A stretch of DNA of 64,000 nt from Brachionus manjavacas (taxonomy: Eukaryota > Rotifera > Eurotatoria > Ploima > Brachionidae): assembly GCA_019054805.1 (NCBI GenBank), contig JAHQIY010000002.1, positions 4,278,001-4,342,000 of the forward strand. The letters are read 5' to 3'. This document shows positions 11,526-22,790 of the stretch, one piece after another. The position numbers were made by a program, and so were the translations under genes. The first letter of the stretch is position 1. Each line of letters starts with the position of its first letter. Under the pieces are notes generated by a model. It saw only the letters and a program-made list of their open reading frames with translations. It did not search any database and had not been told where the DNA came from.

Positions 11526-11781
11526 TTGAAAGGGTTTTATTTACCAATATTGTCAAACACTAATTGTGATAGTATTAATTCTATTTATATAATTAAATGT
11601 TCGAAATTTAAAGATTTTTATTACATTGATCCAACTAAACACATAAATAAGGATAAAATAGCATATTCTGAATATAAAAATTTTATCTCATACAATAAAA
11701 CAACATCTTTATTTACAAATTTTAATTTAAAGGATCATGATCCTTTTATAAATTTTTAATTTTATGTTATTGAAGATAAAA
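11526..11781 (+). pseudogene. GIY-YIG endonuclease-like relic, possibly from a Penelope-like element
   Basis: The plus-strand frame contains NSIYIIKCSKFKDFYYIDPT, resembling the 'iYiI.C..C...YiG.T' core of the GIY-YIG nuclease carried by Penelope-like elements. After one stop (11757-11759) the same frame continues as FYVIEDKID, the usual position of a 'F.iieD' motif. The second Tyr-Ile-Gly is degraded to YID. The fragment is cut on its right by the TAC tail of the next LINE. The assignment rests on short motifs only. Confidence 0.45.
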
Positions 11782-12690
11782 TAGATAGTAGAAGTAGTAT
11801 TAAAAATAATCTGCAACTTGAATATGATTCATGCAAGCTCTATAGATACTGTAGCAGATACTTCACGATTTTCAACGAGCCACTTGTCAAGTTTCGATTT
11901 GAAACAGTTCAAACTTCTTGCTTCGACCCCTTCCACCGGCAGACTGTTCCAATCGTTCACAACCCTATTAACACAAAAGTTAAATCTTGGTAAACAATTC
12001 CTAACTTGCTCTAGATGCATTGATTTTCTATGCTTTCTTAAATTGTAGCTTGATTCATAACCGAAATCTAGTCCGTTTACAAAATTCACTTTCTTTAGAT
12101 TGTTTGCCAATTTGTACATTTGAATTAGATCTCCCCGTAGTCTCCTTGTTTTTAGATCACTAAGTCCAAGTTCTTTTAAACGTTGCGCAAGGTTTTTAAG
12201 CCCAGAAATAAGTTTTGTGGCTCTTCTCTGCACCTTTTCTAGTTCGATAACATCTTTCTCGAGATACGGACACCAAGTGCTAAAAGCGTAATCTAAGTGC
12301 GGTCTCGCACACGATGTATAAAGAAGCTTGATTTTATTTTTTTCTCGGAATTTAAATGCCTTCCTAATCATGGCTAATATTTTGTTTGCTTTTGCTGTAC
12401 AGTTTCATATTTGGACGTTCCATTTTAAGCCATGATTTATATATATCCCAAGATCTTTCTCACAATCTGACTTGGTAAATGGTTTTTTACTTGGGCCAAA
12501 TTGAATATCATAGTCAAATTTCTTGTTTAGTCTTCCAAAATGTACAATCTTACACTTATCGGCATTTAACTGAGTAGACCAATCACTAGACCATCTTGCC
12601 GCATTATCCAAATCTTTTTATAATGTTTCAATAGACCTAAAGTTTTTTATGACTGAGATTATCTTGGTATCATCAGATGACTTAGATTTA
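11782..12690 (-). pseudogene. 5'-truncated LINE: reverse transcriptase thumb/C-terminus with TAC-type tail
   Basis: The minus strand starts at about 12690 with a degraded 'ADDTKIISVIKN', the RT catalytic box with its first residue changed to Ser-Ser. It continues LDNAARWSSDW, QLNADKCKIVHFG and CEKDLGIYINHGLKW. A single TGA stop near 12402 interrupts it. After that the same frame runs KANKILAMIRKAF, LLYTSCARPHLDYAF, LEKVQRRATKLISGL and FCVNRVVNDWNSLPVEGVEA to a stop at 11829. The 3' end has a weak hairpin (11819-11831) and ends in TAC-like repeats. Apart from that one stop, and another near 12617, it is well preserved and so probably fairly young. Confidence 0.87.
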
Positions 12691-13936
12691 AGATTAAAAA
12701 AAGAAGCTAGATTAATTAACTTATTTTTGAAACTTGAAACGAATCTTATTAATGATTCCATTTCTAATTTGCATTATGTGTTTGTTTTAAAAAAATTTTC
12801 CATGCATTGCATTTTTATTTTAAATTCACAGCGTCTTTAAATTTTTTAAGCCTTGTAATAAATAATATTTTTCAATTTTTCTTTGAAATTCCTAAATATT
12901 AATTTATATATTCATTTATTGTAATTTATTTTAATTTTTAATAATTTTGAATTTATTAAATATTAGCCGGAAGAAGAGAGATAGGTCTACGAAACCGGCC
13001 GGGATTTTATTTGAAACTATAAATAAATCATCGTTTGTAAAAAATTATTTTTGTTTTTGTTCTTTTTTATCATCTAAAAATAAAATCAACAAACTTTGAA
13101 TAAGTATAATTGTTAAAAAGGAGCTTTTTCCCAAAATGGTTAGTTAAACTGAAATTTGAGCATTTTTTAGACTTTCTGGTTTTGGATTTGTAAATTATAT
13201 TTTAAAAAATTAAGACTTAGATATTTCATAAAACCAAAATTAAATGTATCGATTAAATAAAGATATTTAAATTAAAATACCTAAAAATATTCAACAATTT
13301 ATTTTGAATAAATTTATTACACTTTTTTAAATAAGAAAATATCAAAGTTAAATAAATTGGAATTATTTTTTTTGTTTTATTTAAATCTTAGTTATGCTCA
13401 ATAGTCTTGTTGATTTTATTTTTTTCCTTGTGTTGTTTTTATTTCTCTAATTTTAAATTATCATTGATTTTAATATCTAAAGTGAATTTGAGGAGATTTT
13501 TTGTTTGAAAAACAAATCAAAATATTTTAGAATCAATAACAAAAACATTAATGATTTTATTTAAAATAAAATCTAGTAATTTTGTGTTTAAAAAAAATCA
13601 AAATTTTGTCATATAGTTTAGATTTATTGAAAAAGGAAACAAGGTTCAAAAAAGAAAATAACAATGATTTAAAATTTACTTAATCTTAAGATTTTTTCAT
13701 TAACTTCATTTATTTTGAATTCTTTTGATCTCTTTATAAATGATATTTTGATTTTATTTTTTTCAAGATGCTTACCACATTAAATAAGATAAAAAAATTA
13801 TTCTAAACTTTTTAAATTATAATTGAAAAAATTATGAAAATTTTAATTAATATTTTTTGTTAAAAATTTGATTGGCAAGGATGATAAAAACTTAATTAGA
13901 TATTAAAGAAAAATAAACAAATGAATCAACATTTCT
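12691..13936. other. AT-rich intergenic stretch
   Basis: No coding frame is supported. It contains the second copy of the 47-bp direct repeat (13188-13234). The 63-codon frame at 12649-12840 is largely antisense to the LINE and is not a gene. Confidence 0.4.
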
Positions 13937-14697
13937 CTACCCACAATCAATGAAAGACCATATTGGAAAAAGAGTAGTTCCCCAAACGTGAAAGCAACTT
14001 GGAGTTGAATTTATTTTGACAGTCATTACCCGAGTTCCAGCTATTGCGTGAACCACCAAATAAGATGAAGATATATCTGTGTCAACAGGCATTTCAAAAA
14101 CATATTCTTGTCCTATTGGTATTATCTTAGTCACGCGATTAAAAATCCTACTGGTTAGTTGTCTGAAAATTAAAGTCATTTTTGCCAAATATAAACCTTT
14201 GTTTTTTACTTTTACAACCAAATCTTTCGTATCTAATTAGAAAAAATTTAGAATAAATGTTATTGAAATTTAAAAATGATTACTAAGACTTTTGCAATTA
14301 AGACCAGTTCTATTTTGAGGGCATATGCACTTCCAATGAGTTTTATTCCCTATGCAGATTCCACCAAACCAGCAAGGCGAGCTTTTACACAATTGATCTC
14401 CATTTTCCATCAATTTTTCACAATATTTACCTTTTGTTCCCTTTTAGGAACATTTAGCTTTAATCAAATCTATTTAATATTGTAATTACTGCTTTGCAAT
14501 GGCAAACAAATGAACCATTAGTCAAATTTTCACATTCTGCAGGATTTCTGCAATGGTACTTGGCACATGGAGATACATCTTTTATGTACTAGAAACTTAT
14601 AAAAATTACGATAATAAATAGTAATACCTTGAAATCTTCCATTTTTGACGAAGGTAGACCAAATTAACAAAAAGCAAAAAAAGTTTAAAAAATTCAT
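13937..14697 (-). CDS. Secreted EGF-like protein with C-terminal WGTT-motif domain, paralog A
   Basis: Exons on the minus strand are 14697-14628, 14578-14490, 14440-14290 and 14232-13937, giving 201 residues. The start codon leads into a hydrophobic signal-peptide-like segment (MNFLNFFCFLLIW). Two EGF-like modules follow: CAKYHC...CENL...CHC and CKSSPC...CIC...C. The last exon is a conserved domain of about 95 residues starting at VKNKGLYLAKMTL and ending CFHVWGTTLFPIW...C. This is the first of three same-strand paralogs, and its 3' end is the end of the array. It has fewer EGF modules than B and C. The donor at 14289 (GTCTTA) is weak. The C-terminal domain resembles the terminal beta-sandwich domain of thiol-activated cytolysins, but no pore-forming part is present. 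Its ligand is unknown. Confidence 0.75.
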
Positions 14698-14852
14698 TTA
14701 TTTTTGAAATAGAATAAAAAATACTTTAATTTTAATTTTTAGATTAATTGAATTTAAATAAGAAGATTAAAAATAGTATTTAAATTTTACGCAAAAATTA
14801 ATGCGATTAAGGTGAATTTTGAAAATTCAAAATTAAATATTTTATTAGAGCT

Positions 14853-15815
14853 TTAGCAATTAACTTTGGACCATCTGGGTGCAAAAACCGTGCCCCACAA
14901 ATCTACACACTCTGGGCTTCCATTTAATCGTACTCTAATTTGTTGAGAATATAAAGCTACATCTATCAAAAGATTAACTCCATAGTCTCCGTCATAGTTA
15001 ACCGAATTTGGAATTTTAAAAACTTTCGATTGTCCGAGCAAAAGCTGTCCAGTTTGGGAAACTTTTATTTTTTCAGTATCGTTTGGTATCTCATAATTAA
15101 CTGTTAATCGTACCACATACCACCCTTTGCTTAATACTCGGAGCACTCTATCAGAACTTTGGGGGCTATATGTTTCACATCGAGGTCCTGTGTAATTTTG
15201 TTGACATCTACAAGTATTCTGTAAACATGTACCACCATTTTCACATGGATTTGGTTTTTCACACAGTCCAATTAATGTGTCACAAAACTGACCAGTCCAA
15301 TCGGCTGTGCAGATACAGAATGGAATTAATTGTCCATTTTGATTTATTAACTGACATTTAGCTCCATTCCTACATGGATTATTTTGAGTACAAGGAGAAG
15401 ATTGAATTGTGCGACAGTCTTTGCCCAAAAACCCTTCTAAACAGTTGCATCTGTAGCCATTTTCTTCTTTCTCACAAGTTCCTCCATTCCAACAAGGATT
15501 GCTTAAGCACACACTTTCTCCAGACAAAAGTGGACGATCACATTTCTGGCCTTTAATGCCCTTTAAAAACAGATTAAGCTAAAAATTCGATTGAATTGTG
15601 TATTTTTACTGGTCTACAATGGCACACAAAATCTGGACCATAGTTTTCGCATTCCGATGGTGGTCTACATGGATATGAAGCACAAGGAGCTATTAATCAA
15701 TTTAGAAAGTTAATTAATTTAAAAAAATTCCCTCTTATCATTATTGGGAGGAAATAAATTTACTTTGAGCATTTAAATAAGATATTAGAAGGCTGAAAAT
15801 GAGCAAATAGTTCAT
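14853..15815 (-). CDS. Secreted EGF-like protein with C-terminal WGTT-motif domain, paralog B
   Basis: Exons are 15815-15764, 15689-15610 and 15560-14853, giving 279 residues. The first exon encodes a clear signal peptide (MNYLLIFSLLISYLNAQ). Four cysteine-rich EGF-like modules follow, with motifs CASYPC...CHC, CLSNPCWNGGTC, CTQNNPCRNGAKC and CEKPNPCENGGTC. The last three lie uninterrupted in one exon. The C-terminal domain runs from LSKGWYVVRLTVNYE to CVDLWGTVFAPRWSKVNC, where the third T of WGTTL is replaced by Val. The stop is 155 bp upstream of paralog A's start. The protein should be extracellular. The function is unknown. Confidence 0.85.
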
Positions 15816-16105
15816 TTTAAATTTTATGTGATATTTGAACGAAATTTTTCAAAAATTTCTAGCACTTTTATAATTGCTAAACACCTACTCTGCTTTTTTA
15901 TCGTTATTCTATTTTTATCACAATTTCCTTAAAACTTTTGACAAATATGAATTAATTTTTCTAAATAAATCCGATTACAAACCAAGAATAGATAATTAAA
16001 AATCCTAAGGGATTTCTGATAGAATTATGCAAAAAATTTAAATTTTTTTCGACAAATTTTATTAAAAAAGCTTCAATCTTAATTTGCGCTAAAAAATAAG
16101 TTGCT

Positions 16106-17217
16106 TTACCAACAAGGCATTCTAGTCCAAAATGGAATTAATGTTGTTCCCCAAACGTGAAAACATTCAGGATCAGATCTAATTCGTGTGGCTACTACTT
16201 GTTTTCCACCAATTGCATGTACAATCAATACGACTCCGTCCATACTAGCGTAATTAATTGAAGAAGGTAAATAAAATACATGGTCCTGGTTAATTGCAAT
16301 TCGCTTTTTTTGCTGTGTAGGAATTTTACTCAATCCTTCTTGAACCATATAGTTCAGCTTTAGGTCGGCAACATACCAACCTTTGTTTAAGACTTTAACC
16401 ACTTTTTTTGGAATAACAAGATCTTTATTAATGAATAAAATAAAAAATAAAATTTTAATTCTTTTTATTTTGATATCTTTTACTATAAGTTTCACACTGG
16501 TAACCAATAAAATTTGCCGGGCACCTGCAAGCATTATTTACACAAGTTCCTCCATTATAGCAAGGAGTGGGTCTTGAACACAAGTCGATTGGTGTATCAC
16601 AATATTTTCCTGTCCAAAATCCAACACAATAGCAAAATACTTAAATTTAATTATAAAATAAAAAAAAAATCTAAATTAACTCCATTTTTACATTCGTTGT
16701 TAACTACTTGGCAAACTGCATTATTTTTACAAGGGTTCTGCAGAAGACATGGAGCCGATTGAATAGTTCTACAGTTTTTTCCTGTTCTACCAGGAGGACA
16801 CATGCATCTGTAATCGTTACCTAAATCTTGGCAAGTACCACCGCCCCAACATGGTGAACTTAAACAAACACTTTCACCAGGCTGAATTTTTAAGTCACAA
16901 TTTTCTCCTTTAATTCCCTTGAAGTTAAAATAAATTTCTGATTTAATTTTCTTAATTTTTCAAATCAATACTGCAGGACAATGACATTGATAACCTGAGC
17001 TCAATTGTTCACATTCTCCATATCGACAAGTAAAATTGGTACAAGCTAGAACGCCCCCAACTTTAAATTTTTGAAACTATTAAAAAATTTGTTTAAAGAA
17101 ATAATTATTTTCAACTAGACCTTGAGCCGACACTTGATCTATCGAGTAAACTGATATAATGCATATAATTACTGCTTGTGTCAAAATTTTTCTGGAAATG
17201 CTTGAATAAGTCATCAT
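16106..17217 (-). CDS. Secreted EGF-like protein with C-terminal WGTT-motif domain, paralog C
   Basis: Exons are 17217-17121, 17060-16972, 16917-16692, 16639-16484 and 16422-16106, giving 294 residues. The introns are 52-61 bp. The N-terminus (two adjacent ATGs) is a signal peptide with the core ILTQAVIICIISVYS. Four EGF-like modules follow: CTNFTCRYGEC, CLSSPCWGGGTC, CLLQNPCKNNAVC and CSRPTPCYNGGTC. The last exon starts NLVIPKKVVKVLNKGWYV and ends CFHVWGTTLIPFWTRMPC, the same terminal domain as paralogs A and B. Intron positions between modules are shared with B in part, which supports tandem duplication. It is likely a secreted or matrix-bound binding protein. The role is not known. Confidence 0.85.
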
Positions 17218-18740
17218 TGTTTTTATTTCTGAAAAAAATTTAATTAATCACAAAAATTTTCCACTTAAATAGAGAAACTTCGGGATCGGATATTCGTAGC
17301 TAAAAAGATAAGCGTAAGATTAACAAACATTTACTTTTGTCCTTGAAAGTTTGATAACAATTGTAACAAAACGGTTTGATGTTGGAATTCCTTAATTTTA
17401 AATGACAGTTTTAAAAGATAAAATGAAACAAATTAAATTATTTATAGGTAAATTTGGATTAAGATTTAATAAAGTTACTCAATTCAGAATAAACATTTTT
17501 ATGTGTAATAATTTAAGTTAGTAATTAGCCAAATTCTTTTATTTTTTTAAAAGATTTTACATATCTCGATGATTTAAATATTCCATTTTTTCAAATAAAA
17601 ATCCTTAAATTTTAATTTAATACATTTAAAATATTTAAATTAATTTTAGTTAGAAGTAAAAGGTTTGTTTATGATTGGGCGGTAAAGAACAATAGAAAAC
17701 AAAATTTCATTTTCTTATCCCTATATTTAGAACATTTTTAAAATTATTGTATTAAATTAATATTTTATTGCTTATTAATTTTCAATATTTTAATAGAATC
17801 CATTTTCAGCGTTTGCAAAAATTTTTTCGATTTGAATTCAATTTTTAAGTGCTTTTGAATATGAGGTTTTTAAAATTTAATTTTAAAAAATAATTAGCTT
17901 ATTTTGGAAATAATTTAATTGATTGAAATTGATTAATATTTTTTTCTTCGAAATTTTTTCTAATAGAATGTTAATTTAACCACATAAAAGTAGCTAAAAT
18001 AAATAATTTTAAAAAAATTATAAAAATTAAAAAAATAAAGAAATCATTTAATACAAAAAAAATTTTAAAAACATTAAGCATTTTATAACATTTCTTATTT
18101 TTTAATTATTGCATAGAGATTTATATTAACTTGCAATAGTTTTTCTTTAAATAAATTTTACAAAATTAATAATATGACATTATTTTAACTGAATCGATGC
18201 TTTTTTCTTATAAATTAATTTTTCCAACGCAATTTATTGTATTTATTAAAATTTTCCTTTTTAAGCTTTTCTTAAACTTTCCATCTATATTTATGTTGAA
18301 AAGAAGATTAAATATGCTGTGATTGTTTTGTTTGTTTAAATTAGAATCCAATTGTGCTGAAATATCAGAATATTGATCAGAAATTGGTCTCTTAAAAAAA
18401 TTCCACAAATTTAGAAATAAAATCAATATTTAATTATAAAGTGTCACTTAAAATCAAAATGGGTAAGTTATGGATATAATCACAATATCAACGTTGTTGA
18501 AAGTAATAAAAAAGATTTATGAAACTGGTGACGTTTTTATAATTAATAGTACAATTAATTAATGGTAATTTTTTCAAATAAATTAAAATCAAAATTTTAG
18601 CTACTTTTAATATTAAATATTTTATAATAATTAATTATATTAAAAAAATAGTATTGAGTCTTTAACTAAAAGTGAAAAGGCTTTCTAATTTAAATTGCTT
18701 GATGTTTAATCATTAATAATTTCGTCACTATTCCTAATTC
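17218..18740. other. AT-rich intergenic stretch upstream of the EGF array
   Basis: No coding signal is supported. It is the probable promoter region of paralog C, but no TATA-like site can be singled out in such AT-rich DNA. Confidence 0.35.
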
Positions 18741-18750
18741 TGATTGTCCA

Positions 18751-19460
18751 TGAAGAAAAAAATTGTCAGTTCAAGGGGTATACAATGGGGATTGACAGCA
18801 AAAATTAAAGACTTAGACTTTGCGGATGATCTGGTGCTAGTATCTAATGCAGAAACACATATGCATATGGAGACATAAAATTTGAGGAAAAGCGCTAAAC
18901 GAACCGGACTCGAAATTAATGGGGCAAAACGAAATGTCATGAGCATAAACACCAAATTGGATATCCCGGGAGCTATCGATGATATACAAATCGAGTTTGC
19001 AGGAAATTTCACATACTAAGGAAGCAGCATCAGTACAGCGATGAGAACATACAGAGACATTAAGAATAGACTTAATAAAGAAGAGTGCCTTTGCTGGACT
19101 CCGACCAGCATGAAAATCAACTAGTTTAAAAAGGAAACAAAATTTAAACTGTACAACACTGTAGTAAAAGCAACATTGATGTATGGATGCGAATGTTGGT
19201 GAGTGTATGAATCTGACCGGAAAAGTTCGGCTGAGACACTGTCGAATTTCGAATTTCGAAAAAATTTTTGCAAACGCTGAAAATGGATTCTATGATATGA
19301 TGTGACAAGTTAATTTCCGGCACTGTAACAAATTCGGAGACATTAAGTTAATGCAATAAAAACAAAAGACTGCGATGCCTTGCACATGTAATACAATGTC
19401 CAAGCCATTAGATACAATGTAGGACATGTAATAATATTTGGCAATACTGAATACACGTCT
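18751..19460 (+). pseudogene. RTE-like LINE reverse transcriptase relic
   Basis: The plus strand encodes GIQWGLTAKIKDLDFADDLV, the RT catalytic FADD box. After stops and small gaps it continues with RTGLEINGAKRNVMSINTKL, a YLGS-like step, RDIKNRLNKE, KLYNTVVKATLMYGCECW and then increasingly broken sequence. It is a close relative of the minus-strand copy at 20.6-21.9 kb, matching it block for block. Many stops make it inactive. Confidence 0.75.
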
Positions 19461-20586
19461 AGCAATAGATATTTTTAATTTTATTTTTTTTCCTTTTTCT
19501 TGACTAAGAAAAAGTCGAATTCCAGATTATTTAAAGTAAATGTGGTAATTTTTTAATTAAAAAAAATTTATTTTTTAAAGTTATAATTTTTAGATAAATT
19601 TTTAATGCATCCCTCATTTTTTATGAAAGATAAAACTAGTTATTTTCTATTTTAATTTCTTAATGGTTTGATATTTTCAATATTTTATTGAAAAATTTAA
19701 TAATTTGATAAATATATTTTAGCTTTTTGTCGATGCAAAGAAGATGGCTGCATTTTCAATGAATAATAAAAAAAATTAAATGCATTTGAACACGAATAAA
19801 GGTGAATTTATACTATAGAAATTATGTAATGAGCGTGGTTTGTAAGCAAATTATTCAAATGATTTTAAAAGTCGTTCGTAAGAAGATCATGCAATCTAGA
19901 AAAAATATCAGAGGGCTTAAGAATTAAAGCTAAAGCTAGCGACTTGAAATAATCAACCAAAAAACATTAAAAGAAAGAATAATCAGGGATGATTTGATTC
20001 AAATCGCAAAAAATCGAGAGAGACCATACAGTGGCCAATGCTGGATATTGAATGATTCCTGTGACCTGATTGATAGTGATTTTTTTAATCGATTTTGTAG
20101 TTATGTTCATATAGGACTCTCGGGTCAAAGGGTTATTATCTTTGGTGTTTATATGCCATTTTTAAACTCCAAAAATAAAAAATAATCTATCTCATTTTAT
20201 GAAACAACCCTGTCTATTAAACTAGATCCTTTAAATATATCCAAATAAAAGGAAATTCCGATCACTGTTATAGGGGTCTACTTGACCATCATACTATCTG
20301 AATCCTTTCAGCTTTTAAATCGAAACTTTTTAACATACTAATGAAACTTTTCAGCATACCTATTGTTCATCCCAGCATACTTTACTTATTAGCACACTTT
20401 TTGCTAAAAAATATACCTGCCTTTTTAAAACAATCAAAAAACTGTTTAGCAAACCTAATTTTTGAAATAAATATAAAAAAAGTCTTCATAAAAATACATT
20501 AAGTCGATCTAAGTAAATGTTTAATTTGAATTTTTTGTCAATGCACTTTCTCATTTTTTCAGACCACCAAGCTTGGGTTTGTTCAC

Positions 20587-21885
20587 AAAAATATTTTTTT
20601 TTTTTCCTTATTCACTCCCTGTGGAGCATAGGGTCATTACTTTTGATTCCCACTCAAGTCGATCTTTTGCCTTTACACTTGCTTCTCCCCATGTCATTCC
20701 CATTCCGATGAGCTCTTTCGTGATTGTTGACCTCCATGTTACTGCTGGTCGTTCTACCTTACGTCGCCCTTGAGGTGTCCATTGAAGGGCTCTTTTTGGT
20801 ATCCTTGTTTCTCTCATTCTAAGTATATGTCCAAGCCATCGCAGTCTTTTGTTTTTATTGCATTAACTTAATGGCTCTGAATTTATTCTTCTGTAAAGGT
20901 CAGCATTTGACAATGTCTCAGGCCAATGTATCCCTAGAATCCTCCGCAGGCTTCCCGTGTGGAAGGTGTTAAGACTTTTTCTGTCAGATTCACACATCCC
21001 CCACCATTCACTTCCGTACTACAGTGTTGCTTTTACTACACTGTTGTATAGTTTAAGTTTTGTTTCCTTGCTGTAGCCGGTTGACTTCCATACTGGTTTG
21101 AGTCTTGCGAAGGCACCCTTTGCTTTACCAAGTCTATTCTTAGTGTCTCTGTGTGTTGCCAACAATGTACTGATTGTGCTACCTAGGTATATGAATTCAT
21201 TTACACACTCGATTGGTGTACCATCAATGGTGATCGGGGTATCCAATTTGGTATTTATGCACATAACTTTCGTTTTGGCCACATTTATTTCGAGCCCGGT
21301 TGGTTTAGCGTTGTTCACCAATTCTTGTATCTTTGTATGCATATGTGCTTCTGTATTAGATATTAGCACCAGATCGTCCGCAAAGTCTACGTCTTCAAGC
21401 TTTGCTGTTAATCCCCATTGTATACTCCTCGCAATGGTAGTTGTTTTCTTCATGACATAGTCAATTAGTATTAGGAATAGTGTCGGAGAGAAAACGCAAC
21501 CTTGTCTGACTCTGTACACACATTGAAGATCTCAGATTGTCCTTTTTCCATAATCACGCTACACCCGAATTTCTCATAGAAGAGTTTTATCAGGTTAAAT
21601 ATCTTCTGTGGCAGGACATAGGATCTTAATATGGCCCACAAGGTTTCTCTGTGTATGTTTTCAAAAGCTTTCTTGAAGTCAATGAAGTTAAGATACACGG
21701 GGCTATTCCATTCCAGACTTTGTTCTATGATAGTCCTAAGTGTAAATATCTGGTCTATGGATCCCTCACCACGTCTAAATCCTGCTTGTTCTTCTCTAAG
21801 TATAACATCCAAGGAGTTCCTGATTCTTTCCAGTATTATGCTGCAGAACGCCTTGCTTGCTATTGGTAACAGTGTTATTCTTCAC
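20587..21885 (-). pseudogene. RTE-like LINE, 3' part: reverse transcriptase and C-terminal domain
   Basis: On the minus strand the reading runs LLPIASKAFCSIILERI, VILREEQAGFRRGEGSIDQI and FIDFKKAFENIHRETLW. A frame break near 21500 follows, then RQGCVFSPTLFLILIDYVMK, KLEDVDFADDLVLISNTEAH (the catalytic Asp pair) and EFIYLGSTIS. After a short degraded stretch the C-terminus appears as ALQWTPQGRRKVERPAVTWR and DRLEWESKVMTLCSTGSE, stop at 20608. It ends in an A-tail of about 13 bases at 20587-20605. A short ORF end followed directly by a small tail is typical of RTE-like elements. The element is broken by frameshifts, and its 5' half is inverted (next entry). Confidence 0.83.
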
Positions 21886-22790
21886 AACACGGCGTAGGAA
21901 TAATGCTTTCAAAGCAAGCAAAGGATGCCATGATGGAATGAGAGCCTTTAAGTGAAAGACTGATTCGCACACGGCTAAAGGGAAGCATTGTAACACATCC
22001 ATCATACAGTGCTATGCCCAAGTAACGAAGCAAGTGAAGAGGAAAAATCTATATTCTACGAATAGCTACAAGGAACTCTAGATAAAGTGCCTCGACATGA
22101 CCTCATGATAGTCATGGGCGATATGCGAAAGTTGGAAGCGATAACTATTGGTTTGAAAAATGCATGGGAACCCATAGTTGCGGAGAAAAAAATAACAATG
22201 GTGAAAGACAAGTAGATCTGTGTATCACAAAACTATTAGACTCTTGTAATTATCTTATTATCAACAAATTATCACCATACATTTTAGATTAAAAAAATAT
22301 TTAAATTGCGAGTTAAACATAAATTTTAATCTCGTCACTAGCTTTAAAATGACAATGCGAAATTTTAGTACAAAAATTACAGTACAAAAAGTAAAAACGT
22401 TATAATTTTTTTACTAATTGTGCAAAAATAGTTCTGTAAACAGTACAATATTGTACAAATTTGTACAAACGAATACAAAGCTCTGCAAAAAAGTCTGCAA
22501 TTAATTCCACATAATAATCAAATATTTTTTGATGGTGTACAGTTTTTTTAAAGAGCTATTCACTTGTACAAATTTGTACAATATTGTACTGTTTACAGAA
22601 CCATTTTTGCACAATTAGTAGAAAAGTTATAATTTTTTTACTTTTTTACTAAAATTTCACATTGCCTTTAAAATGGAAGGAAAACTTATTATCTTGTTCA
22701 AAAAAATTCCCATTTCAAATGCTTTTGGTGAATTATTCGCACTTGCTGTGAAAGTGAAAATTTTTGAAGTCTTTCTGAATAAATAGAATT
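21886..22790 (+). pseudogene. Inverted 5' part of the RTE-like LINE: endonuclease domain
   Basis: The plus strand here, opposite to the adjoining RT, encodes GVGIMLSKQAKDAMMEWEPL (with TGA in place of the W codon), RLIRTRLKGKHCNTSIIQCY and, in other frames, a degraded VMGDM-type step. Across the MITE at 22351-22666 it continues NLVTSF / KMEGKL, the 'DH.LV.....K' end of an apurinic-type endonuclease. It abuts the RT segment head to head at about 21885. Both belong to the same kind of element, so this looks like 5' inversion during integration (twin priming). Confidence 0.7.
22351..22666. mobile_element. 316-bp MITE with about 120-bp terminal inverted repeats and 8-bp target duplication
   Basis: The ends start GACAATGCGAAATTTTAGTA on the left and GGCAATGTGAAATTTTAGTA on the right strand. 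The inverted similarity extends about 120 bp inward through AATTGTGCAAAAAT and GTACAATATTGTACAAATT. TTTAAAAT occurs directly on both sides (22343-22350 and 22667-22674). An 8-bp duplication points to the hAT superfamily. The element has no coding capacity. It interrupts the inverted endonuclease segment, and the codons on either side join in frame. Confidence 0.82.

Noticed and set aside
13937..17217. Reading the three EGF genes as a toxin locus because of the cytolysin-like terminal domain
   Set aside because: No pore-forming region is present, and the genes look like secreted EGF-type binding proteins. Only the terminal domain shows any resemblance.
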